Of a stretch of 64,000 nucleotides of DNA, positions 30,598 through 38,796 are shown in pieces. The notes beneath the pieces were generated by a model. The model saw only the letters and a program-made list of their open reading frames with translations. It ran no database searches and was not told where the DNA came from. The stretch's first letter is position 1; each line of letters starts with the position of its first letter. Source of the stretch: Paenarthrobacter aurescens (GTDB lineage Bacteria; Actinomycetota; Actinomycetes; Actinomycetales; Micrococcaceae); NCBI RefSeq assembly GCF_025421775.1, contig NZ_JAOEFX010000008.1:186001-250000 (forward strand), written 5' to 3'. Both the position numbers and the translations under genes were made by a program.

Positions 30598-30822
30598 GTG
30601 AGGGCAAGTGACTTTTGGCGATTGATGGACGACGAATTCGGGGCAGGCTATTCCCGGGTCCTGGCCAACTCCTTGGTACTTGCCGGAGTGGGCGGGCGGA
30701 CAGCGGTGGAAGCCCTGGCCTCCGGTTATCAGCCCCGCGAGGTGTGGTTGGCCATGTGCGAGGTCCAGGACGTTCCGCCGGAACGCAGGTTGGGCCGGGA
30801 CATCAAGCCAGCCTCCAATTGA
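30598..30822 (+). CDS. DUF3046 protein upstream of recA
   Basis: 74 residues matching the DUF3046 family (FWRLMDDEFGAGYSRVLANSLVL, then GGRTAVEALASGYQPREVW, then FRRNA/PPERRLG-type end). The family is almost confined to actinobacteria and lies beside recA in mycobacteria as well. Function unknown; the conserved linkage to recA-recX suggests a DNA-repair connection but nothing shows it. GTG start; only a weak -10-like GAGACT lies 6 nt upstream and there is no Shine-Dalgarno. Confidence 0.85.
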   Translation: MRASDFWRLMDDEFGAGYSRVLANSLVLAGVGGRTAVEALASGYQPREVWLAMCEVQDVPPERRLGRDIKPASN

Positions 30823-30864
30823 CCCGGCTACGGCCGGCAGGGCGGTGACACGCCGCGCCATTGT

Positions 30865-30880
30865 TCGAATATCTGTTCGG
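30865..30880 (+). promoter_or_regulatory. LexA (SOS) box of recA
   Basis: TCGAATATCTGTTCGG fits CGAAC-N4-GTTCG with one change. A TATGCT -10-like hexamer follows at 30888-30893, so LexA would cover the promoter. Confidence 0.85.
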
Positions 30881-30982
30881 ATGGGGATATGCTCCTGTGA
30901 GAGGAAAATTGATCCCGAAGGACGCATTCCAGAGCATCCGGCAGCCACGGTTATCCACATAGCCGGAACCGGCTTCTAAAAA

Positions 30983-31004
30983 TGTCACAGCACCGTAATA
31001 GCGT
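30983..31004 (+). promoter_or_regulatory. Second recA promoter, RecA-NDp (PafBC) type
   Basis: TGTCACAG (30983-30990), exactly 8 nt, TAGCGT (30999-31004). The LexA-independent mycobacterial damage promoter has TGTCRGTG-N8-TAnnnT. TGTC, the following A, the spacing and the -10 agree; the last three bases of the first block agree only partly. Confidence 0.5.
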
Positions 31005-31069
31005 CTGACATGACAGGAAAGCGGCCCTAAGGGCCACTCCACAGCGAGAAAGCATCAGAGGTGTGAACC

Positions 31070-32110
31070 ATGGCGGCAACCCCGGATCGTGAGAAGGCGC
31101 TTGAAGCAGCGCTAGCCCAGATCGACAAGCAGTTCGGCAAAGGCTCCATCATGCGCTTGGGTGACGACACCCGCGCACCCATTGAGGTCATTCCGACCGG
31201 CTCCATTGCCTTGGACGTCGCCCTTGGCATTGGCGGCCTGCCCCGTGGCCGTGTGGTGGAAATCTATGGCCCGGAATCGTCGGGTAAGACCACCGTGGCG
31301 CTCCACGCTGTAGCCAACGCACAGCGGGCCGGCGGCATCGCCGCCTTTATTGACGCCGAGCACGCCCTCGATCCCGACTACGCCGCCAAGCTCGGTGTGG
31401 ACACCGATGCCCTCTTGGTATCCCAGCCTGATACCGGTGAGCAGGCGCTGGAAATCATGGACATGCTGGTGGGTTCCGGCTCATTGGACATCGTCGTCAT
31501 TGACTCCGTCGCGGCTTTGGTTCCCCGCGCCGAAATCGAAGGCGAAATGGGTGACTCCCACGTTGGTCTGCAGGCGCGCCTCATGAGCCAGGCCCTGCGT
31601 AAGATCACCGGCCGCTTGAGCCAGACCAAGACCACCGCGATCTTCATCAACCAGCTGCGTGAAAAGATCGGCGTCTTCTTCGGGTCACCGGAAACCACCA
31701 CTGGTGGCAAGGCCTTGAAGTTCTACGCCTCAGTGCGTATTGATGTCCGACGCATCCAGACCCTGAAGGAAGGTGCGGACTCCGTTGGCAACCGCACCAA
31801 GGCAAAGATCGTCAAGAACAAGATGGCCCCGCCCTTCAAGATCGCTGAATTCGACATCATCTACGGCCAGGGCATCTCCCGCGAGGGCGGCATCATTGAC
31901 ATGGGTGTCGAGCACGGCATCATCAAGAAGTCCGGCTCGTGGTTCACATATGACGGCGATCAGCTTGGACAAGGCATGGAGAACTCGCGGCGATTCCTGC
32001 GGGACAACCCGGAGCTCGCCCAGGAACTGGAGCGCCTGATCAAGGAGAAGCTTGGCGTTGGCGTCAAGCCGGATGAAGACTCCCCAAAGTTGAAGGCCGT
32101 TGACGGCTAG
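31070..32110 (+). CDS. recA: Recombinase A
   Basis: RecA forms filaments on single-stranded DNA, drives strand exchange and triggers LexA self-cleavage. 346 residues: N-terminal helix ALAQIDKQFGKGSIMRLGDD, Walker A GPESSGKT at 67-74, LDIVVIDSVAALVPRAEIEGE (Walker B and L1), INQLREKIGVFFGSPETTTGG (L2) and the acidic C-terminus. No intein is present, unlike some mycobacteria. It has two candidate damage-inducible promoters and a leader of 60-170 nt. recX overlaps its end. Confidence 0.98.
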   Translation: MAATPDREKALEAALAQIDKQFGKGSIMRLGDDTRAPIEVIPTGSIALDVALGIGGLPRGRVVEIYGPESSGKTTVALHAVANAQRAGGIAAFIDAEHALDPDYAAKLGVDTDALLVSQPDTGEQALEIMDMLVGSGSLDIVVIDSVAALVPRAEIEGEMGDSHVGLQARLMSQALRKITGRLSQTKTTAIFINQLREKIGVFFGSPETTTGGKALKFYASVRIDVRRIQTLKEGADSVGNRTKAKIVKNKMAPPFKIAEFDIIYGQGISREGGIIDMGVEHGIIKKSGSWFTYDGDQLGQGMENSRRFLRDNPELAQELERLIKEKLGVGVKPDEDSPKLKAVDG

Positions 32111-32642
32111 GAGAGGGCCGGACCCGGGCTCGTCAGTAGCCGCCGACCCAGAGCCCGATCCCGAGTCTGTGGCGCGTGCCATCGTCCTGAGGCAGTTGAC
32201 CATGGCGCCACGGAGCCGGCTGCAGCTGTCCCGCAAGCTGGCGGAACGTCATGTTCCCGAGGACGTGGCCGAAGCGGTCCTGGACCGCTTTGAAGAGGTT
32301 CAGCTGATCGACGATGCAGAGTTCGCCAGGATGTGGGTCCGCAGTCGCTCGCAAAGCAAGAAGCTTGCCAAGGGTGCGCTGCGGCGGGAATTGACGGACA
32401 AGGGCATAGAGCTGGACGCAGCCGAGGACGCGCTGTCGCAGCTGAGCGATGAGGATGAAGAACTCGCGGCGCGAGAGCTCGTTCAGCGCAAGCTCCGGCC
32501 GGGCGTCGACCTCAGCGACCGCGCGGAGCGGGACAAGTACACGCGCCGGCTTGCGTCCATGCTCGCACGCAAGGGCTACGCGCCATCCATGGCCTTCAGG
32601 ATCGTCGGTGAGGTACTGGCAGAAGCCGGTACCCTTGAGTAG
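32100..32642 (+). CDS. recX: RecX, regulator of RecA
   Basis: RecX caps and limits RecA filaments. 180 residues of three-helix repeats: SVARAIVLRQLTMAPRSRLQLSRKL, VLDRFEEVQLIDDAEFARMWV and KGALRRELTDKGIELDAAEDAL, then RRLASMLARKGYAPSMAFRIV. A TTG at 32100 overlaps the recA end by 11 bp and is the only start that keeps the family N-terminus in frame near a translated gene end, implying translational coupling. Ends in TAGTG with miaB. Confidence 0.92.
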   Translation: MTARRGPDPGSSVAADPEPDPESVARAIVLRQLTMAPRSRLQLSRKLAERHVPEDVAEAVLDRFEEVQLIDDAEFARMWVRSRSQSKKLAKGALRRELTDKGIELDAAEDALSQLSDEDEELAARELVQRKLRPGVDLSDRAERDKYTRRLASMLARKGYAPSMAFRIVGEVLAEAGTLE

Positions 32643-34171
32643 TGAGTTTGACCATTCCTTCCCCAACAGCTGCCACCCCTTCTTCGGCTGAGCCCAGGAC
32701 CTATCAGGTCCGGACTTTCGGCTGCCAGATGAATGTCCACGATTCAGAGCGCATGGCGGGACTCCTCGAGGATGCCGGCTACGTGCCGGCCGATGGCGAG
32801 CTCGCCGATGTGGTGGTTTTTAACACCTGTGCTGTTCGGGAGAATGCGGACAACAAGCTCTACGGAAACCTTGGCCAGCTCAGGCAGGTCAAGGCCGCCA
32901 ATCCTGGCATGCAGATCGCGGTGGGCGGGTGTCTGGCCCAAAAGGATCGCGAGACCATCGTGAAGAAGGCGCCGTGGGTAGACGCCGTGTTTGGCACCCA
33001 CAATGTCGGGGCTTTGCCTGCGCTGCTGAACCGTGCCCGGCACAACAATGAGGCACAACTTGAGATCCTCGAGTCCTTGGATGTGTTCCCCTCCACGCTT
33101 CCCACCAAGCGGGACTCGGTCTATTCGGGATGGGTGTCCATCTCGGTGGGCTGTAACAATACCTGCACCTTCTGCATTGTGCCCTCGCTCCGCGGCAAGG
33201 AAAAGGACCGGCGCCCGGGCGAGATCCTCGCCGAAATCCAGGCGCTGGTAGACGATGGCGCGGTGGAGGTGACGCTGCTCGGCCAGAACGTGAACTCCTA
33301 TGGCGTGGAATTCGGCGACCGCCAGGCGTTCTCGAAACTCCTGCGCGCCTGCGGCGAAATCGAGGGCCTGGAGCGGGTCCGCTTCACCAGCCCCCATCCT
33401 GCAGCCTTCACAGACGATGTCATCGATGCCATGGCTGAGACTTCCAATGTGATGCCACAGCTGCACATGCCGCTGCAGTCAGGCTCGGACAAAATCCTCA
33501 AGGACATGCGGCGCTCATACCGCTCCAGCAAGTTTCTGGGGATTCTGGACAAGGTGCGTGCCCGGATTCCGAATGCGGCCATCACTACAGACATCATCGT
33601 TGGATTTCCCGGCGAGACCGAGGAGGATTTCCAGGCGACCCTTGATGTCGTGGAGAAATCCCGTTTCGCGTCGGCGTTCACTTTCCAGTACTCCAAACGT
33701 CCAGGGACACCTGCGGCGGATTTACCTGAGCAGCTTCCCAAAGCTGTGGTGCAGGAGCGTTTCGAAAGGCTGACAGCACTCCAGGACCGCATTGCGGCGG
33801 AGGAGAACGCCAACCAACTCGGCCGTCAGGTGGAAATCCTTGTCACCGCCCAATCCGGACGAAAGGCCGATGAAACCCATCGGTTGTCGGGTCGGTCCAA
33901 GGACCAAAGGCTGGTCCACTTCTCCGTGCCCGTCGGTGCTGAGACTCCCCGCCCCGGCGATTTTGTCACCGTGATCATCACCGAGGCCGCAGCCTTCCAC
34001 CTTGTTGCTGATCCAGCCAGCGTAGAGGACTACCATCTGCGCCGCTCCCGTGCGGGAGATGCGTGGGATCGTTCGCAGGCTGATTCCTGTGGTGCACCCG
34101 CACCAGGAACAGCATCCAGCAAAGCCGGCGTGTCATTGGGCATGCCATCTTTGCCGGTTCGCCGCGCGTAA
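32642..34171 (+). CDS. miaB: tRNA-2-methylthio-N6-dimethylallyladenosine synthase
   Basis: Radical SAM methylthiotransferase acting on i6A37 made by MiaA. 509 residues. N-terminal UPF0004 domain with YQVRTFGCQMNVHDSERMAG, FNTCAVRENADNK and AVGGCLAQKD supplies the second cluster cysteines; the radical SAM motif has Cys171, Cys175 and Cys178 in SVGCNNTCTFCIVP; a TRAM domain follows from about 375. A C-terminal tail of about 50 residues rich in Ser/Ala extends beyond TRAM. GTG start overlaps the recX stop by one base. miaA follows 18 bp later, so the pathway is encoded together. Confidence 0.96.
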   Translation: MSLTIPSPTAATPSSAEPRTYQVRTFGCQMNVHDSERMAGLLEDAGYVPADGELADVVVFNTCAVRENADNKLYGNLGQLRQVKAANPGMQIAVGGCLAQKDRETIVKKAPWVDAVFGTHNVGALPALLNRARHNNEAQLEILESLDVFPSTLPTKRDSVYSGWVSISVGCNNTCTFCIVPSLRGKEKDRRPGEILAEIQALVDDGAVEVTLLGQNVNSYGVEFGDRQAFSKLLRACGEIEGLERVRFTSPHPAAFTDDVIDAMAETSNVMPQLHMPLQSGSDKILKDMRRSYRSSKFLGILDKVRARIPNAAITTDIIVGFPGETEEDFQATLDVVEKSRFASAFTFQYSKRPGTPAADLPEQLPKAVVQERFERLTALQDRIAAEENANQLGRQVEILVTAQSGRKADETHRLSGRSKDQRLVHFSVPVGAETPRPGDFVTVIITEAAAFHLVADPASVEDYHLRRSRAGDAWDRSQADSCGAPAPGTASSKAGVSLGMPSLPVRRA

Positions 34172-34189
34172 CGCCGGGCCCAGGATCAC

Positions 34190-35116
34190 ATGTCGATCTC
34201 CAGCCAGGAAGTTCCCCAGCCTGTAGTTGCCGTGGTTGGCCCTACGGGCTCCGGCAAGTCGGATTTGGGTGTAAACCTCGCGTTGGCCTTGGACGGCGAG
34301 GTCATCAACGCAGATGCCCTGCAGTTCTACCGCGGCATGGACATAGGAACAGCCAAGATCAGCGCGGACGAGCGCAGGGGTGTGCCACACCACTTGCTGG
34401 ACATCATGGACGTCACACAGGAAGCCAGCGTGGCGGACTTCCAGGAAGCATGCCGCGCTGCCATCCGGGAAATCCATTCAAGGGGCAAGCGCGCCATTCT
34501 TGTGGGCGGCTCCGGCCTGTATGTACGCGCAGCGCTCGATGTCCTTGAATTCCCCGGCACCGATCCCATGATCCGAAAGGCGCTGGAAGAGGAGTGTGAA
34601 GTGCGGGGCCTCGCACCCCTGCGGGCCCGCCTTGAGGAAGTTGATCCTGTGTCGGCCGCCCGTCTGGGAGACGCGCGTCGAGTGATCCGTGCGCTTGAGG
34701 TGCACCAGCTCACGGGAAGAGCTTTCAGCTCGTTCATGCCGCAGCGCGACTATTTCCAGCCTGCCTCGCAGATCGGGCTGGCGGTGGACCGGGAGGAACT
34801 GAGGGAACGCCTGGCGCTGAGGGTGCATCGGATGGTTGAATCCGGACTCCTGGACGAAGTTGAACGGCTCGACGCCGTAGGGTTGCGGAACGGCAAAACG
34901 GCCTCCCGAGCCCTGGGCTATGCGCAGTTCCTGAAAGTGTTGGACCACCAAGCTGATGTTGCTACAGCTGCTGAAGAAACCATCGTCGCCACCAGGCAGT
35001 TCGCCAGGCGCCAGCTCACCTGGTTCCGGGCGGATCCCCGCATCACCTGGCTTGACTGGAAAGATCCTGAACTGGTGGCCAAGGCAGTGGCCGCAGCAAT
35101 GAAACTGCCCGCGTAA
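34190..35116 (+). CDS. miaA: tRNA dimethylallyltransferase
   Basis: Adds the dimethylallyl group to A37 of tRNAs reading UNN codons. 308 residues with the P-loop GPTGSGKSDLGV, NADALQFYRGMDIGTAK, GVPHHLLDIMDV, LVGGSGLYVRA and RKTASRALGYAQF-like GLRNGKTASRALGYAQFL; the C-terminal REFARRQLTWF pattern (RQFARRQLTWFR) is also present. AGGA precedes the ATG. Works just before MiaB. Confidence 0.95.
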   Translation: MSISSQEVPQPVVAVVGPTGSGKSDLGVNLALALDGEVINADALQFYRGMDIGTAKISADERRGVPHHLLDIMDVTQEASVADFQEACRAAIREIHSRGKRAILVGGSGLYVRAALDVLEFPGTDPMIRKALEEECEVRGLAPLRARLEEVDPVSAARLGDARRVIRALEVHQLTGRAFSSFMPQRDYFQPASQIGLAVDREELRERLALRVHRMVESGLLDEVERLDAVGLRNGKTASRALGYAQFLKVLDHQADVATAAEETIVATRQFARRQLTWFRADPRITWLDWKDPELVAKAVAAAMKLPA

Positions 35117-35141
35117 TTTCAGGCCAAACAGGCGTGGCAGG

Positions 35142-35153
35142 TAGCCTAGATCC
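35142..35153 (+). promoter_or_regulatory. Leaderless-type -10 for dapF
   Basis: TAGCCT (35142-35147), 6 nt, then ATG at 35154. Confidence 0.6.
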
Positions 35154-36122
35154 ATGGATGAAACCGCCTCAGTTCCCGCCCGGCAGTCCGCAGCCGCCGG
35201 CGCTCCCGTGCCCGCTTCGAGCCTTGCCGGGCTTGCATTTTCCAAGGGCCATGGAACGGGCAATGACTTTGTCCTCATCGCTGATCCCGGGGACGCCCAC
35301 GAGATCACGCCGGAGCAGGTTGCCCAGCTGTGCGACCGCCATGTAGGGATTGGGGGAGACGGCCTCATCCGTGCCGTCCCTTCACGGTTCCTTCCGGAGG
35401 GCCGCGATCTGCTCGAGCAGGATCCGGATGCTGAATGGTTCATGGACTACCGCAACGGTGACGGTTCCCTGTCGGAGATGTGCGGTAACGGTGTGCGCGT
35501 CTTCGTGCACTTTCTCATTGCAGAGAAATTGGTGGACCTTGGTCCCGGCGAAACATTGACCATCGGCACACGCGGCGGCATTAAGAAAGTAGTCCGCACG
35601 GCCAACGGCTATGCCGTGGACATGGGTCCGTGGGAGTTCATCTTCCCGCAGGAAGCCACCAGCAAGGCCATGGATGCCCTGGTCAGTGCAGAAGGTCTTG
35701 AAGTGGCACGACCGGGCCTCTCTGTCAGCATGGGCAACCCGCACACAGTGGTCGCCCTCGCCGAACTGAGCGAGCTTTCGGCCACGCAACTGTTCAAGGC
35801 GCCCGTGGTTGATCCCAAACCCGCCAACGGAACCAACGTCGAATTCGTTGTCCCTGCGGAGCCTTTGGTTGAAGACGGTGTCGGATCCATCACCATGCGC
35901 GTCCACGAACGCGGCGTGGGGGAAACCCAGTCATGCGGTACAGGAGCCTGCGCCGCCGCAGTCGCCATCCGCCACTGGGCCGGCACCACGGCTCCCAACG
36001 ATTGGCACGTCAACGTGCCGGGCGGCGTCGTGGATGTTAAGTTCTTCCCCGGTGCGGGTGGCCGCGAGCATGTAGAGCTGAGCGGCCCGGCCGTCATTGT
36101 GGCTACTGGGACGCTTTCCTGA
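35154..36122 (+). CDS. dapF: Diaminopimelate epimerase
   Basis: Converts LL- to meso-diaminopimelate, the cross-linking residue of peptidoglycan and lysine precursor. 322 residues with both catalytic cysteines: Cys110 in LSEMCGNGVRVF and Cys261 in ETQSCGTGACAAAVA. FSKGHGTGNDFVLI and DYRNGDGSLSE are the other family blocks. The N-terminus has about 25 extra residues rich in Ala/Pro before the core, kept because the TAGCCT box fits this ATG. Its last 20 bp overlap the convergent methyltransferase gene. Confidence 0.95.
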   Translation: MDETASVPARQSAAAGAPVPASSLAGLAFSKGHGTGNDFVLIADPGDAHEITPEQVAQLCDRHVGIGGDGLIRAVPSRFLPEGRDLLEQDPDAEWFMDYRNGDGSLSEMCGNGVRVFVHFLIAEKLVDLGPGETLTIGTRGGIKKVVRTANGYAVDMGPWEFIFPQEATSKAMDALVSAEGLEVARPGLSVSMGNPHTVVALAELSELSATQLFKAPVVDPKPANGTNVEFVVPAEPLVEDGVGSITMRVHERGVGETQSCGTGACAAAVAIRHWAGTTAPNDWHVNVPGGVVDVKFFPGAGGREHVELSGPAVIVATGTLS

Positions 36123-36717
36123 CGCGGATGATCCGGAAGGACTTGGACGTACTTTCGCGGGAGACCGTGTAGGTTTTGTCCAGCTCATTGGCGAGCCACC
36201 GCTGCAGGGAGTCCGAGCCAAGGTTCTTTTGGACCACCAGCCAGGCGTTGCCGCCTGGCGCGAGGCGCGGCAGCCACGTCAAAAGCAGCGAGTGAAGTTC
36301 GTCCTTGCCGATCCGGATGGGCGGGTTGGACCAGATCGTGTCGAACTCGACGGCGGGATCCACCTCGTGCGGGAGGCTGGCCGTCACGTTGTCCAAGCCC
36401 AGCGCCACCGCGTTTTCGTTCGTCAGCGTGACGCACCGTTCGTTGACGTCCACCGCATGGACTTGGGCGTTCGGCGCCATCAACCCCAGGGTCAAGGCAA
36501 TGGGGCCCCAGCCGCAGCCGATGTCCAGCAGGTTTCCCTTGGGCGACGGTGGCGGAACTTCCGAGAGAAGTATCGCTGTGCCTTTGTCCACACCGTCGGG
36601 GCTGAAGATTCCGGAGGAGGTCTGCAGATGGCGTGTTGCTCCAGCGAGTTCCACCGTCAAGGGCTTTCTGGTGAACGGTCCAGCTGGTTGGGCAGTGAAA
36701 TAGTGTGCAGACTCCAT
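36103..36717 (-). CDS. RsmC-like class I methyltransferase
   Basis: SAM-dependent methyltransferase resembling the catalytic half of RsmC/RlmG (N2-guanine rRNA methylation). 204 residues from ATG 36717: ESAHYFTAQPAG, then LLDIGCGWGPIALTLGLMAPNAQVHAVDVNERCV (motif I and acidic loop), and TIWSNPPIRIGKDELHSLL with the NPPI catalytic motif. The frame remains open to a GTG at 36783, adding 22 residues that do not look conserved; TAATCT 8 nt before 36717 and the family start ESAHYF favour the shorter form. rRNA target is likely but not shown. Confidence 0.82.
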   Translation of the reverse strand: MESAHYFTAQPAGPFTRKPLTVELAGATRHLQTSSGIFSPDGVDKGTAILLSEVPPPSPKGNLLDIGCGWGPIALTLGLMAPNAQVHAVDVNERCVTLTNENAVALGLDNVTASLPHEVDPAVEFDTIWSNPPIRIGKDELHSLLLTWLPRLAPGGNAWLVVQKNLGSDSLQRWLANELDKTYTVSRESTSKSFRIIRVRKASQ

Positions 36718-36731
36718 AATTTGCCAGATTA
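36718..36731 (-). promoter_or_regulatory. -10 for the RsmC-like gene
   Basis: Minus strand TAATCT (36731-36726), 8 nt, ATG at 36717; near-leaderless. Confidence 0.45.
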
Positions 36732-36754
36732 GTTGGCTATTGACGTCATGGGAA

Positions 36755-36776
36755 ACTGCCCCCGCGAAGGGGCGGT
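36755..36776 (+). terminator. Hairpin upstream of the hflX leader
   Basis: ACTGCCCC (36755-36762) pairs with GGGGCGGT (36769-36776), one T.G pair, with a CGCGAA loop and TTGAC after it. It lies between the two divergent promoters and could insulate them. Confidence 0.45.
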
Positions 36777-36790
36777 TTGACACCGGATGA

Positions 36791-36803
36791 TAATGTGGAA
36801 CGC
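36791..36803 (+). promoter_or_regulatory. Possible promoter of the hflX leader
   Basis: TAATGT (36791-36796) followed by 7 nt and an ATG at 36804. It would give a leader of about 430 nt to hflX. An imperfect SOS-like GGAACGCATGTTCT (36797-36810) overlaps it. Confidence 0.4.
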
Positions 36804-36824
36804 ATGTTCTTGATCTTCGAGTAA
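36804..36824 (+). CDS. Possible leaderless mini-ORF MFLIFE in the hflX leader
   Basis: Six codons and a stop, reading Met-Phe-Leu-Ile-Phe-Glu. The ATG sits 7 nt after TAATGT, the leaderless geometry used by many genes in this window. A 7-bp hairpin (CGCCTGA...TCAGGCG, 36836-36853) starts 11 bp after the stop. Short leader ORFs ahead of ribosome-rescue or antibiotic-resistance genes often act in attenuation; that is inference here and no translation evidence exists. Confidence 0.3.
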   Translation: MFLIFE

Positions 36825-37233
36825 TCAGCCGAAACCGCCTGAGTCATCAGGCGTTGCACGGCACCGCCCGCGATGCAGGCCCGCCCTTGGCATATCAGCC
36901 AAGCCAGGTCTTTCCGCCAGGCAGGTACCACCGGCACAGTCCGTTGTTTCGCTTTCCGCCACGGACGCTTTGAAGATCACATCACCCAGCAAGAGTCCTG
37001 TAACGCCAGCTACTGTGCGGTTCAGGGCCGGGCTGGCAGTGCACTCTCCAGATGCCCAGGAACCTCCCCGCGGATCCAACCACACCAGATCACAGCAACC
37101 GCCGCCCATATCAGGGGTGGCCGTTCAGCACAGGAGGCCCCTTTTGGCCCAAGCCCGTCAGCCCAGCGCGAATAGCGCCCCATTGAGCAGCAAACAGCAC
37201 TATTCTGGAATAGCCGAACAGTCTAAGGAGACC
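36825..37233 (+). other. Non-coding leader region of hflX
   Basis: About 410 bp without a convincing gene. It contains small hairpins at 36836-36853, 36886-36903 (CTTGGC/GCCAAG) and 36939-36966 (GTCCGT/ACGGAC). One frame is open from 36970 into hflX, but its translation is Pro/Ser/Gln-rich and unlike HflX. A TATTCT hexamer at 37200-37205 could be a nearer promoter. Confidence 0.55.
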
Positions 37234-38796
37234 ATGACCACCCAGAAGCACTCCGGATCCGATTCCGACGCCCAGGACATGAGTCCTGAACAAATCCAGG
37301 CCGTCATCGACCGGATTCTTTCCAAGGATGTACCCACGCAGGCATCTGATGACAACGATGCCAACGGTGTGTTCGGCAAGGCGCAGGCGATTTCCACGCT
37401 TGACCAGGAGCACAGCATCTACGACGGCGACCAGGAAGACCTGGCCGAACGTCGTGCCCTTCGCCGTACTGCAGGGCTTTCCACTGAGCTTGAAGATGTC
37501 ACTGAGGTCGAATACCGGCAACTGCGCCTTGAGCGTGTTGTCCTGGCGGGGCTGTGGACCGAGGGAACTCTTGCCGATGCGGAGAACTCGCTCCGGGAGC
37601 TCGCAGCACTGGCAGAGACCGCCGGTTCGGAGGTTCTTGACGGCTTGGTCCAGCGGCGCATGAAGCCGGACCCCGGGACATTCCTGGGATCGGGCAAGGC
37701 ACAGGAGCTCAAGGAAATCGTTGCTGCCACGGGGGCGGACACCGTAGTGGTGGACACCGAGCTGGCACCTTCCCAGCGTCGTGGCCTTGAAGACATCGTG
37801 AAAGTCAAGGTCGTGGATCGCACCACGTTGATCCTCGATATCTTTGCCCAGCACGCCAAGAGCCGTGAAGGCAAAGCCCAGGTAGAGCTCGCCCAGCTCG
37901 AATACCTGCTCCCGCGCCTCCGTGGTTGGGGTGACTCCATGTCCCGCCAGGCCGGTGGCCAGGTGGGTGGGGCCGGTGCCGGCATGGGCTCGCGTGGTCC
38001 CGGCGAAACCAAGATCGAGCTGGACCGCCGACGCATCCGCACGCGCATGGCAAAGCTCCGGCGTGAAATCGCCGCAATGAAGCCGGCACGCGAAACCAAG
38101 CGCGCCAACCGCCGTCGTAATGCTGTTCCTTCAGTGGCAATCGCCGGCTACACGAACGCCGGCAAGTCGTCGCTGCTGAACCGCCTCACTGACGCCGGTG
38201 TCCTGGTGGAGAACGCACTGTTCGCCACGTTGGATCCCACTGTCCGTAAGGCCCAAACTCCAGATGGCATTGGGTACACACTGGCGGACACGGTTGGATT
38301 CGTCCGTTCATTGCCAACGCAGCTGATCGAGGCGTTCCGGTCCACGCTGGAGGAAGTTGCCGACGCGGACCTGATCCTCCATGTCGTGGATGCTTCGCAC
38401 CCTGATCCAGAGGGCCAGATCGCCGCTGTCCGGGCTGTCTTTACTGAAGTCGATGCACGCAAGGTTCCCGAGATCATCGTCCTGAACAAGGTCGATGTGG
38501 CGGATCCTTTTGTTGTGGAGCGCCTCAAGCAGAAGGAACCGCGTCATGCGGTTGTTTCCACGCGCACAGGCCAAGGCATCGCGGAGTTGCTGGAGGACAT
38601 CAGCCAGTCCATTCCCCGGCCGGGTGTGCGCCTTGAGCTGCTCATTCCGTATGACCGCGGTGAAATGATCAGCAAGCTGCACAGCTCCGATTCGGAGATC
38701 CTCAGCCTTGACCATGAGGAAAACGGGACGCGGGTGGTTGTCATGGTCCGCGAAGGACTGGCGGCCGAACTGGAGTCTTTCGTCAGCAATGGTTGA
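37234..38796 (+). CDS. hflX: Ribosome-splitting GTPase HflX
   Basis: HflX splits stalled 70S ribosomes after stress; mycobacterial homologues add to macrolide resistance. 520 residues from ATG 37234, which has AAGGAG 4 nt upstream. An acidic N-terminal region of about 90 residues precedes the HflX domain (LRELAALAETAGSEVLDGL, RMKPDPGTFLGSGKAQEL, LAQLEYLLPRLRGWG, GSRGPGETKIELDRRRI) and the G domain: G1 GYTNAGKSS at 305-313, DTVGFVRSLPTQLIEAF (G3) and LNKVD (G4). The C-terminal domain ends the protein. The stop overlaps the DinG-like gene by 8 bp. Confidence 0.95.
   Translation: MTTQKHSGSDSDAQDMSPEQIQAVIDRILSKDVPTQASDDNDANGVFGKAQAISTLDQEHSIYDGDQEDLAERRALRRTAGLSTELEDVTEVEYRQLRLERVVLAGLWTEGTLADAENSLRELAALAETAGSEVLDGLVQRRMKPDPGTFLGSGKAQELKEIVAATGADTVVVDTELAPSQRRGLEDIVKVKVVDRTTLILDIFAQHAKSREGKAQVELAQLEYLLPRLRGWGDSMSRQAGGQVGGAGAGMGSRGPGETKIELDRRRIRTRMAKLRREIAAMKPARETKRANRRRNAVPSVAIAGYTNAGKSSLLNRLTDAGVLVENALFATLDPTVRKAQTPDGIGYTLADTVGFVRSLPTQLIEAFRSTLEEVADADLILHVVDASHPDPEGQIAAVRAVFTEVDARKVPEIIVLNKVDVADPFVVERLKQKEPRHAVVSTRTGQGIAELLEDISQSIPRPGVRLELLIPYDRGEMISKLHSSDSEILSLDHEENGTRVVVMVREGLAAELESFVSNG

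Noticed and set aside
36970..37233. 88-codon extension of HflX
   Set aside because: In frame but Pro/Ser/Gln-rich without likeness to HflX; ATG 37234 has AAGGAG and gives the family start.
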